In this document: positions 26,181-35,279 of the stretch, one piece after another | How positions within the stretch are numbered: the stretch's first letter is position 1 | Layout of the letters: every line of letters begins with the position of its first letter | Assembly: GCA_947631035.1 (NCBI GenBank) | Contig: CANRJW010000006.1 | Coordinates: forward strand, 1-53,620 | Direction of reading: 5' to 3' | Origin: an uncultured Bacilli bacterium | GTDB taxonomy: Bacteria > Bacillota_I > Bacilli_A > RF39 > UBA660 | DNA: 53,620 nt | Notes under the pieces: generated by a model | What the model was told of the DNA's origin: nothing | Databases searched by the model: none | The model's input: the letters and a program-made list of their open reading frames with translations, nothing else | Position numbers and translations under genes: made by a program

Positions 26181-27776
26181 ATGTTAAAATTAGATGCAAA
26201 AAAACGTAAGATATTGAAAAATATGTTATTTAGTTTAGTTATTTCTGTTATTATGATAACTACTATAATATATAAATTTCCAAAGAATGATTATAATTTT
26301 ATGAATTCGGATGCTGCATGGCATACTTTATTAACCATTGAATCATATAATGAAACGCCGATTAAAACGCATCTTTTTTTGCCAATTGTTAGTTTAGGAA
26401 AACAGATAGACAAAAATATTCCTTGGGGGGCAACAGTTCCTGATCAACAAGGTAATTATTATTATACATCCTTTTCTGCTGCTGGTTATTTTTTTCCATG
26501 GTTATTTATGAAAACATTTCATATGCCAGTAAATTTAAATAGTTTATATGTATTCAATTCTGTGCTTTTTATTGTTTCGGTACTACTTTGGTTTAATTGT
26601 TTGTTAAAAATTTATCAAAAAAGCAAACACCAATATTTTTTAGCAATGATTGGGGCTTTAGTTTATATTTTTGTTCCTGAGGCTTTACATAGTATGGGAA
26701 TTGTATATTGGCATCAATCAATTATGCAAGTAACTTTACTATTACAACTAATTTTTTATTTAAAAATGCAGGAGAATAACAGCAAGATATTTAAGTTTTT
26801 CTTTTATTTTATGACTGTTTTAAATCCATATATTGAGTGGACTGGATATGTTGCAAACATAGGTTATGCTACAGTTGAATTCTTTAAATATTGGAAAGAA
26901 AATAAAAAAATTGCGTTTTTAAAAGTTTTTATAATTGGAATTTTAACAGCCTTTTCTTTTATAATATTTTCTGCACATTATCTTTTAAGGCTTGATTGTG
27001 CTACTTTTATGACTGCTTTAAAATATAGATTTTTAGCACGTAATTATGCATCAACTGTGCCATTGTCCACACTTTTAGGGAAATATTACGATTCATTTAA
27101 ATATTTATGGTTTTTAATTGCTGCTTTAATAGGATGGAATTTACTTAAAAATGAAAAAATTGAAATAAGAAATGGTTTTATAATATTTATTTTACTTTTT
27201 ATGGTACTTGAAAATTTTATTATGGTACAACATGCTGCAACTTATACCTATGATAGGTTAAAACTTATATTTGCTCTATCGTTATTTGTTTGTGAATTAT
27301 GTAGAAATATTTTGGAAAAGGTTAAATATGTAAAATTTAATTATTTTTTAATACTTTCTTTAACAATTTTAATTTGTTTTATGAATTTTAATAAATATTT
27401 AAAGTCAAATTATTTTTGGAATGTAGATTTTTTTGAAGATAATAAAATTATGGCAAATTATATAAATGAAAAATATCCTGAAGCCTTGATTATTATGCCG
27501 GGTCATTTTGTAAGAGGGTATATAAATTTGTTGTTCCATAGAGGAATGTATGAAAGAATAGGATTAGAAGAAGCAAAAAAGATTGCAAAAGAAAGAAATT
27601 GTAACTATATAGTTATTATAGACGCAGAAACTGATACTCGTGGTGTTGATAAAAATTCATCATCTGAACAAGTTTATGAGTTATTAGAAATTCAAGTTTA
27701 TAATATGGAAACTAAAAATATTGAAAAAATAAATTTAGAAAATCATGAGATATTAACAGAAACGTTAAAGGCTTAA
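26181..27776 (+). CDS. Polytopic membrane protein, probable GT-C glycosyltransferase
   Basis: A 531-residue protein with about ten transmembrane helices and a C-terminal soluble part of about 110 residues. After the first helix comes an acidic loop (FMNSDAAWHTLLTIESYNE) and later VPDQQGNYYYTSFSAAGYFF, the type of layout seen in GT-C enzymes that use polyprenyl-phosphate sugars on the outer face of the membrane. No firm family match by eye. I prefer ATG 26181 over a GTG at 26169, which overlaps the GGGGAT site. A G6 run in codons near 26424 is in frame. The next gene follows after 14 bases. Confidence 0.6.
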   Translation: MLKLDAKKRKILKNMLFSLVISVIMITTIIYKFPKNDYNFMNSDAAWHTLLTIESYNETPIKTHLFLPIVSLGKQIDKNIPWGATVPDQQGNYYYTSFSAAGYFFPWLFMKTFHMPVNLNSLYVFNSVLFIVSVLLWFNCLLKIYQKSKHQYFLAMIGALVYIFVPEALHSMGIVYWHQSIMQVTLLLQLIFYLKMQENNSKIFKFFFYFMTVLNPYIEWTGYVANIGYATVEFFKYWKENKKIAFLKVFIIGILTAFSFIIFSAHYLLRLDCATFMTALKYRFLARNYASTVPLSTLLGKYYDSFKYLWFLIAALIGWNLLKNEKIEIRNGFIIFILLFMVLENFIMVQHAATYTYDRLKLIFALSLFVCELCRNILEKVKYVKFNYFLILSLTILICFMNFNKYLKSNYFWNVDFFEDNKIMANYINEKYPEALIIMPGHFVRGYINLLFHRGMYERIGLEEAKKIAKERNCNYIVIIDAETDTRGVDKNSSSEQVYELLEIQVYNMETKNIEKINLENHEILTETLKA

Positions 27777-27790
27777 AGGGGACGTTTAGA

Positions 27791-30026
27791 ATGAAAAAAA
27801 ATAATAATAAGGAAAAGTTGGAAATTGTTTTTTTGCTTCTTTTATTATTTATTCTAGCATTAATTGTGGGAATAAATCGTATTAAAAATTCCGACTTTTC
27901 TCCTACAAATGGCGATTTTCAAAATTATAATCCTGTAAATAGACTCCTTAATGGTCAAATTCCGTATAAAGACTTTGCAGTTTATTTGGGAACTGGGCAT
28001 TTATTTTTAATTTCGGTTGCGTTAATGTTTATTGGGAATACATTTACTAAAAGTTTATTTGTAACCAATGTGCTCACTTTTTTATGCTTTGAATTGTTTA
28101 GTTTTGTAATGAGTTTTTTAATTTTGAAAGATAAAAAGAAATCTTTATATTTAACTTTGGTCTTATCATTATTAAATCTTTGTAGGCCTGTTTTATTAAA
28201 AATTATATTAGATCCTCAAATTTTGGCTTCATTAGATGTTGGTATAGCGCCAGGTTTATCTGCTAGGGCAATAAGAATGGCAGTTATTCCTGCATATATA
28301 TTTTTAATGTATATTGGATTAAAATTATTAAAAAAATCAAAAAATACATTTATTCAAAAACATTTATTGTTTTTACAGAAATTATTTATTGCGTCAATAG
28401 CTGGAATTTCGATTTTATGGAGTAATGATGGTGGAATATCTACTTATATAAGTATTTCTTTTGTCTATTTTCTTGGCCTTTTAAAAAAATATAAGACAAA
28501 TATACTTTCGATAATTAAAAATACTTTTTTATATATTTGTTTAAGTTTTATGTCATTTTTAATAGTTATAACGATTATTACATTAGGTCATCCTTTGGCT
28601 TGGATTAAATTTACATTAGGTGTAAGTTCTTATCAAAGTTGGTATTATTTGAATGCGGTAGATAAGCAAAATGTTAATTTAACTCAAATTAATTCTGAGT
28701 TATTAGTGGCAGTTATGATCTTCTTTGCAGTATTTTATATGGTTAAATTTATAAAAGAAAAAAAATCTAAAAAAAATGAGTTATTTTTTGCTTTATTAAG
28801 CACTTTCTATTTGGCAATCATTGTAAGTATGTATTTATATCAAATAGGTTCTGGTGGAATTTATAAAGATTTTTTGGGGTTAGGCTTATTAGTTACTATA
28901 ATGGCTTTAATTTATAAATATATTAAATTGGAAAACGTGAAAATAAACAGTTTAATAAAAGTTGTAATATTTTTATTTGCTTTTAACACAATTGGCTTAA
29001 ATGTTAGAAATGAAATAAAAAGTTTTAAAAATAGAGATGAAAATAAATATGTTGAGGAATTAGGCGGCTATCTTTCAAATGGTGATACGATAAATTATGT
29101 TATTGATAGATTAAAAGATGAAAAAATATTTTCGGTTTATGCATCAGCAATAAATGCTGCTACACATCAATTTCAACCGACAGGTATAGATTATATAATT
29201 CATGCTTTAGGAGATAAACAACGTGAAGAATACATGAATGTTTTTAGAACTGGTGATTTTAAATATGTTGAAGATTTAGATACGAGTTATTCTTTATATA
29301 ATTGGATAAGTTTTGCTAATTGGTTTTTTTATCGAGAAATGTATAAAAATTATAAACCTTGTTTCGGGGGGGGGGTATAATGTGTTCTATGAAAGAAAAT
29401 TAGATAGTGAAAGAGATGAAAATATTATTGATTTAGATGAATTAGAAATAGACGTTAAAAGAATCACAACATATAAATATGTAATTCATGTGAAAAATAA
29501 TAATAAATTTAAAAATGGTATAGTAGATTTAAAAGTATCTTATCAATCCCACTTTTTAAAAACTTTCTTTAATACTTTGGACATAAAGAAGTATGTTTTT
29601 GTAAAAGATATAAATATAGATAATATGTATCCGGGAGGATTTAATAATTTCAACATTCCAGTAACTTCAAATGAGTATTATTTACCAATTAACGTAATAA
29701 ATGGTGAAGGGGAAATTGAAATATATTCTTATCCATATGAAAATACTAAACTTGACATACAGAATGTTGAAATTGTTGGAATGTATACTGATAGATATAG
29801 ATATATACATGGTAACCCGGCTAAATATGATGAGAATAAAATTTATATAGATAATACCACTGAAAATTCGGTTATTATTGAAGGTGTAACAAAAGTTAAA
29901 ATGGACAATCATAGCGCAGTTATAAGTGATGTTGAAAAAAATGATAAATATATTATCTTAAAAAGTAACGATGATTTGTCTTATTTTCAATATCCTAATT
30001 TTTTTGAAATCATAAAAGGAAAATAG
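27791..30026 (+). CDS. GT-C-like membrane protein, phase-variable, split by a poly-G tract
   Basis: The frame from ATG 27791 (AGGGGAC upstream) gives 529 residues and stops at 29378-29380, just after ten G residues (29366-29375). The sequence beyond is open to 30026 in another frame. With nine or twelve G the two parts join to 744 residues, and the product then aligns without a gap to the intact paralogue at 32923: PCFGGGYNVF against PVFTTDYNVF. The membrane part has the loop SPTNGDFQNYNPVNRLLNGQ then IPYKDFAVYLGTGH, resembling the first loop of GT-C transferases; the C-terminal 215 residues are a soluble beta-rich domain. In this sequence the domain is cut off (OFF or truncated form). Confidence 0.85.
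29366..29375 (+). repeat. Poly-G tract (G10), coding phase switch 2
   Basis: Ten G residues at codons 526-528 of the preceding gene. Nine or twelve G restore the long frame. The paralogue has unrelated bases (ACTACAGAT, encoding TTD) at this position. Confidence 0.9.
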
Positions 30027-30048
30027 CAACATTAAGGAGTGATTACTT

Positions 30049-32847
30049 TTGAGCAAAGTTAATTATGAACAAAATTCTTCTTTTGAATTTATTTTACCAT
30101 CTTTTTTTCTTGCTTTGGTTTTAGTTTTCTTTATTTTTATAAATGTTAATTATTTTCCTACATTTGTTTCAGATGGAATTATTGGTAATGCCATCATTCA
30201 TGGTGTTGATGTTGCTAAAAGAATCGGCGCGTTTTATTTATTAATACTGATTGGTTTACCTATATTAATATTGCTTTTAAATCGTTGTTTTTTTAAAATG
30301 TTTAATAAAATTGATAATGTTTTAAAAAAAGAACTAAATCTGTTGTCTACAATTGGTATTATTGTACTATTTTTGATGTTTATCGGTAAATCACAAAATT
30401 TAACTTTAAATTTATACCCTTCTGTTATTGTAATACTGGAAGTCCTATTTATAATTTTTATTGTCTATTTAATTTATTTAAAAAATGCATTTTTAAATTT
30501 AAAAAATATTAACTGGGCATTTTTAGCATCAATACCCTTCGCACATTTAGGAGCGTTATTTATAAGTCGTTTTCAACAAAATTATTGCTTTGTTATCTTT
30601 TTTTTGATTTATGGGGTTAGTTCAATTCTATTGTTTTTTATTTCAAATTATAAAAAGATCAATTACAATGTTTTACAGAAATCTTTCCTATTTTTACTTT
30701 TAGCACCAATTATGGAAAGTTTATATTTAGAGTTATATAATATATTAAATCAATATAATATTGTAATTAATAGAAAAATTTTAATTATATTTTTGATTTA
30801 TATATTTTGCTTAATTTTAACGGTAATGTATTATGTATTAAATCGAAAACGACAAATAAAATTTGAATATCAAAGAATTTATTATCCTATAATTATACTT
30901 TTATTTTCATTATTTGCGTTGCAAGTTCATTTGATTAATGTTGTAGATACGGATTTTTTTGAGACTGCTAATTCTGGGGAAGGCGTGTTTGAATTTTTTA
31001 AATTTGGCAAGATTCCAATATTAGAAACTTTTGATGCCCATATGTTAAAGTATCAAATTTGGGGAATACTATATAGTTTAATAAACCATGACGTTTTTGG
31101 CGGTGTATTTTGTTATGAAGTAGGCTATATTGCTATCGCCTCTATAATAAGTTATTTAATCATATATGTTTTTCTTAGTAAATTTATTTCTCGAGATTTA
31201 TCTTTTTTAACAGTTTTATTTTTACCATTAACTTTTGATTTAGGATTATGGAATTTTGCTTTTGCTTTAATTCCAGTATTATTTTTGTTAAAGGCTGTAG
31301 AAAAGAAAACTACTATTTCTTATGCAATTTTTTGGTTGTCTGTGGTTTTATTATGTTTTTATCAATTGGATATGGGAGCAGCTGTTACTATTTCGGCTGT
31401 AATATTACTAATTTATTTAAATCGAACTGATAAGCAAAAAATTTTGAAAGTTTTTAAACCATTAATATTGTTAATTGTATGCATTTTTGCACTATATCTG
31501 ACTTTATGTTATATAAAGGATATTAATCCAACTTATAGATTATTGGAATTTTTAAAAATATCATTATCAAATGCAAATTGGGCATTGGATAGTATTGGAA
31601 ATACGGAAAAATTGTCTTATACAATTTATTATTTTATATTTCCAATGTTTATGATTTTATCTTTACTCTTTTTATTTCATAAAAATAAAAAAGATTGGAA
31701 TATCAAAAATATAGCATTAATATTTTTAAATTTGATTTATATTTTTAATTTTCAACGTGGTTTGGTCCGTCATTCTTTGATTGAGAATGATTATTATCGT
31801 GGCGCTAGTTTTTTTCTTATATATTTTGTTTTATTTTTATATGAATATAGATTTAGGAGTAATAAAAAAATAAAATTTCTTTTAGTGTATGCAACTGTTA
31901 TAGTGTTCTCTTCATTTTTATCAAACGGAGATGCGCTTCATTATAACAATTTAATAAATAATTCAGTAGTAAATTATACTAGTTTTGCTTTTCATAATGA
32001 AAAAGCAAAGGAGAAGGTTAAAAGATTTGTATTATCATCTGAAATGAATGCAGAAATAAAAGATTTGAATGCTTTGTTAAATATTTTACTAGAGAAAAAT
32101 GAAACTTACTTGGATTTTAGCAATCAAACATTATTATATGCTTTATTTAATAGGGAAAAACCTGTATATGTAAATCAATCTCCGGGTTTAATTAATGGTG
32201 AATTCTTGCAACAATTATTTTTAAATGAAATTGATCATTTTTCTAAGGAAGTTCCAGTTGTAATTAAGGCGTATAATAAAAAATTATCTAACTCTATGGA
32301 TGGCATACCAAATGATTACCGCTATTTTTTGATTAGTGAACGACTTTTTCAAGACTATCAACCATTGGCATTAACAAATGATTATGAAATATGGGTAAAA
32401 AATGATAGATTTGATGATATGAAACATAAGATTGAATACATGAAAAATGTTACGTTAATCGAAAAAGAAAATTATGAAGAAAAGCAAACAACTATAGATT
32501 TATTTTACCTACCATATATTATAGGAACAACGAATAATGAATATCATTCTCTTAAATCTTCTTATAATAATGAATTAACATTTGTTAATGAATTAATTGA
32601 TAAAAGAAAAGGCAATTATGTGGAAATCGCAATAGAGAGCAAATTTGACACAGAAGCAACTCTTTATGCAATTTTTGACAATAAATTAGTCAAAAGTTAT
32701 AATTTTTTTGTAAAAGCAGGAGTACATAAATATTCGATAAGAATTAGTACTTTGTATGAATGGTATGAAAACATTAATAAATTAATAGTTGATACAAATG
32801 ATCTGGAAAATACACGGGTTAATGCTGTATCTATTATGCAAAATTAG
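30049..32847 (+). CDS. Large polytopic membrane protein, probable GT-C glycosyltransferase
   Basis: A 932-residue protein. It starts at TTG 30049, seven bases after a strong AAGGAGTGA; I see no ATG with a ribosome site nearby. Residues 1-285 hold about nine hydrophobic helices. A second membrane unit follows after the loop DTDFFETANSGEGVFEFFKF and GKIPILETFDAHML at about 300-330, a GT-C-like acidic loop (compare GQIPYKDFAVYLG in the neighbour). The last 300 residues are soluble. It is the third gene of the operon starting at 26181, 22 bases after the end of the split gene. Likely role: adding or moving a sugar on a polyprenyl-linked glycan outside the cell. Confidence 0.65.
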   Translation: MSKVNYEQNSSFEFILPSFFLALVLVFFIFINVNYFPTFVSDGIIGNAIIHGVDVAKRIGAFYLLILIGLPILILLLNRCFFKMFNKIDNVLKKELNLLSTIGIIVLFLMFIGKSQNLTLNLYPSVIVILEVLFIIFIVYLIYLKNAFLNLKNINWAFLASIPFAHLGALFISRFQQNYCFVIFFLIYGVSSILLFFISNYKKINYNVLQKSFLFLLLAPIMESLYLELYNILNQYNIVINRKILIIFLIYIFCLILTVMYYVLNRKRQIKFEYQRIYYPIIILLFSLFALQVHLINVVDTDFFETANSGEGVFEFFKFGKIPILETFDAHMLKYQIWGILYSLINHDVFGGVFCYEVGYIAIASIISYLIIYVFLSKFISRDLSFLTVLFLPLTFDLGLWNFAFALIPVLFLLKAVEKKTTISYAIFWLSVVLLCFYQLDMGAAVTISAVILLIYLNRTDKQKILKVFKPLILLIVCIFALYLTLCYIKDINPTYRLLEFLKISLSNANWALDSIGNTEKLSYTIYYFIFPMFMILSLLFLFHKNKKDWNIKNIALIFLNLIYIFNFQRGLVRHSLIENDYYRGASFFLIYFVLFLYEYRFRSNKKIKFLLVYATVIVFSSFLSNGDALHYNNLINNSVVNYTSFAFHNEKAKEKVKRFVLSSEMNAEIKDLNALLNILLEKNETYLDFSNQTLLYALFNREKPVYVNQSPGLINGEFLQQLFLNEIDHFSKEVPVVIKAYNKKLSNSMDGIPNDYRYFLISERLFQDYQPLALTNDYEIWVKNDRFDDMKHKIEYMKNVTLIEKENYEEKQTTIDLFYLPYIIGTTNNEYHSLKSSYNNELTFVNELIDKRKGNYVEIAIESKFDTEATLYAIFDNKLVKSYNFFVKAGVHKYSIRISTLYEWYENINKLIVDTNDLENTRVNAVSIMQN

Positions 32848-32876
32848 TAATTCAATTATTTGATAAATTATTGGAA

Positions 32877-32905
32877 TTGACGGGGGGGGGGGATAATGTT
32901 ATAAT
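32877..32905 (+). promoter_or_regulatory. Promoter with poly-G spacer, transcriptional phase switch 3
   Basis: -35 TTGACG (32877-32882) and extended -10 TGT-TATAAT (hexamer 32900-32905) are separated by exactly 17 bp. Eleven G residues (32882-32892) make the last base of the -35 and ten bases of the spacer. Any slippage would move the spacing away from the optimum. As sequenced, the promoter is at its ON length. Confidence 0.85.
32882..32892 (+). repeat. Poly-G tract (G11) in a promoter spacer
   Basis: Eleven consecutive G residues between two AT-rich flanks, 30 bases ahead of the start codon at 32923. Confidence 0.95.
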
Positions 32906-32922
32906 TTTTATGGTGTAGTTTT

Positions 32923-35205
32923 ATGAATTTCAATTTATCAAATAAGTTAACTCAAATAAAAAGTAAAAAAATATTATTTCCAATTGCAATGGTGTTAATT
33001 TTAGTTGTTCTTGCTATAATTGTAGGCATTGACAGAATGACATTATCGGATTTTGTTCCTATCAATGGTGATTTTCAAAATTATAATCCAGTGCGTAGAT
33101 TTCTAAATGGTCAAATTCCTTTTAAAGATTTTGGAGTTTATTTAGGAACTGGTCATTTACTATTATTATCTTTTTTTCAAATCATTTTTGGATTTATTTT
33201 TGGAAATAATTTCACTACTAGTTTAATGGTTAGTAATATGGTTACGTTTCTTGCTTTTGAGATAACTGTTTTTTTTCTAAGTTTTTTGATAACGAAAAGT
33301 AAAAAGGGCTCTTTTTATATTACGTTAACTTTTGCTATTATCAATATCACTAGACCAGAGTTTTTGGTAAACAACATTGATGATGTAATTTTAAGTGCTT
33401 TGGATTTTGGATTAAAATCCGGAAATTCTGCAAGATTAATTAGGATTATTGTTGCACCTTTATCAGCAATATTATTGTATTACGTAATCAATAAAATAAA
33501 TACAGTTTTAACTACAACTTCAAAAAAGATATTTCTTTCAAAAATTGTATTTGCTATTATTGGAGGAATATGTATTTTATGGAGCAATGATGGAGGGGTT
33601 GCTACTTATTTGGCTATATCATTTGTATATTTTCTAATTTTAATAAAAGAACATAAAAAAAATGTACTTCTTATCTTGAGAGATGTATTGATGTATATTG
33701 TGATAAGTATAATTTCTTTTTTGGCAGTTTTAGTTATTATTACTCGTGGTAATGTTTTGTCATGGTTTAATTTTACGACACAAATAGGTTCTTATCAAAA
33801 ATGGTATTATTTTGAAGCGCCTGCTAAAATGAATATTTCACTATTAAATGTTGATTTAAATGTTTATAATATAATATTAATTATCGTTTCGAGTTATTAT
33901 GTTTATTTACTTTTTAAATCCAAGGATAAAAAATCAATTTTTAATTATGCATTAATACTTATTATTGTTTTATCGTCTATAATTTCTTGCTATTTTTATC
34001 AACTTTTTGCTGGAAGAATATCAAGAGATATGCTAATATTGGTTTTCTTAATTGTAATATTTAGTTACATTTATAAAATTTTTTACAGTATTATAAATAA
34101 TACTCATAACCGAACTTTTATTTTTAATGTTGGAAAAGGGTTTGCAATTATTTGCGCAAGTGCTGTAATAATTAATAGATGTGGACTTATTATTAATAAC
34201 ATAAAAAATAGAAATTTAAATAATGAAATTATTTATATAAAAGAATTGGACGGATATTTTTCAGAATATGGTGCTAGTATTAAAAATGCGATTGATGAAA
34301 TTGAGGGTAAAAAAATTTTTTCAACCTATGCATCTGCATTAGAAGCGGCTACAAATCAATTTCAACCTACCGGTATTGATTATATTATACATTGTATGGG
34401 CGATAAGCAAAGACAAGAATATTTAAAAATTTTTAATCAAGGCGATTTTGATTATGTTACAACAGTGGATAAACAAAATGTATATTCTAGTAAATGGATA
34501 ATTAATGCAAATTGGTTTTTTTATCGTGAATTATATAAAAATTATAAGCCTGTGTTTACTACAGATTATAATGTTTTTTGGGAAAAAAGCGACGAAGTAC
34601 CTATTGCAGATCAAAATGTTGAGGTTAAACAAAGTAAGGCCAATGATCATCAATATAATATAACTGTATCAACGGATGATAAAACTTTTTCTGGGATGGT
34701 AGATTTAAAATTGTCATATGATAGTACCTTTAAAAGAAGTTTTTTTAAAAGTTTGGATTTAAATAAATATGTTTATGTTAAAGATATAACGGGTAAAACG
34801 ATTTTAGAAGATCAAGATGAAATTATTAATTTTAATATTCCTAATAATTCAACTGAATATTATATACCGGTAACTGTTATTAACGGAGTTGGTAAGATAC
34901 AAATTGTAAGTTATCCGTTAAATAATACGAAGTTAAACATTGATAATGTAGAGGTAGTAGACTCATATGGTGGATTATTTAAATATGCTGTATTAAGTAA
35001 AAATAAAAAAATTAGTAATAATACTTTATATGTTGACAATACATTAGAAAATCAAGTTATTTTAAATGGTGTAAAATTCATAAAAATCGGAGATATTGAA
35101 CAAGAAATTATAGGCTATAATGAAACTGATGATTATATAGAGTTAAAAGTTGAAAAAAATGCATCCAAGTTTAAGTATCCTAATTATTTCGAAGTAATAA
35201 AATAG
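32923..35205 (+). CDS. GT-C-like membrane protein, intact paralogue under a poly-G promoter
   Basis: A 760-residue protein closely related along its whole length to the split gene at 27791. The first loop reads VPINGDFQNYNPVRRFLNGQ then IPFKDFGVYLGTGH; shared later blocks include ILWSNDGG, FQPTGIDYIIH and NWFFYRELYKNYKP. About eleven membrane helices fill residues 15-420; a soluble beta-rich C-terminal domain spans about 540-760. The coding region has no poly-G tract; instead its promoter carries one. ATG 32923 has GGTG seven bases upstream. The chemistry (sugar transfer from a polyprenyl phosphate) is inferred from the GT-C-like loop only. Confidence 0.75.
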   Translation: MNFNLSNKLTQIKSKKILFPIAMVLILVVLAIIVGIDRMTLSDFVPINGDFQNYNPVRRFLNGQIPFKDFGVYLGTGHLLLLSFFQIIFGFIFGNNFTTSLMVSNMVTFLAFEITVFFLSFLITKSKKGSFYITLTFAIINITRPEFLVNNIDDVILSALDFGLKSGNSARLIRIIVAPLSAILLYYVINKINTVLTTTSKKIFLSKIVFAIIGGICILWSNDGGVATYLAISFVYFLILIKEHKKNVLLILRDVLMYIVISIISFLAVLVIITRGNVLSWFNFTTQIGSYQKWYYFEAPAKMNISLLNVDLNVYNIILIIVSSYYVYLLFKSKDKKSIFNYALILIIVLSSIISCYFYQLFAGRISRDMLILVFLIVIFSYIYKIFYSIINNTHNRTFIFNVGKGFAIICASAVIINRCGLIINNIKNRNLNNEIIYIKELDGYFSEYGASIKNAIDEIEGKKIFSTYASALEAATNQFQPTGIDYIIHCMGDKQRQEYLKIFNQGDFDYVTTVDKQNVYSSKWIINANWFFYRELYKNYKPVFTTDYNVFWEKSDEVPIADQNVEVKQSKANDHQYNITVSTDDKTFSGMVDLKLSYDSTFKRSFFKSLDLNKYVYVKDITGKTILEDQDEIINFNIPNNSTEYYIPVTVINGVGKIQIVSYPLNNTKLNIDNVEVVDSYGGLFKYAVLSKNKKISNNTLYVDNTLENQVILNGVKFIKIGDIEQEIIGYNETDDYIELKVEKNASKFKYPNYFEVIK

Positions 35206-35254
35206 TACAAAAAATTGTTTTGCATTATTTTTAATTTTATAAATTGTATTCAAA

Positions 35255-35279
35255 TTATATAAAAATATAAAATTGTTGT
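35255..35279 (+). repeat. 25-bp target-site duplication, left copy (IS copy 2)
   Basis: The 25 bases beginning TTATATAAAAATATAAAA are repeated exactly at 36517-36541. Confidence 0.9.

Noticed and set aside
26424-26429. A fourth poly-G switch (G6) in the GT-C gene at 26181
   Set aside because: Only six G, in frame, and too short for frequent slippage.
29313-30026. A separate gene starting at ATG 29313
   Set aside because: The start overlaps the upstream gene without a ribosome site, and the protein matches the C-terminal part of the paralogue only after the poly-G junction.
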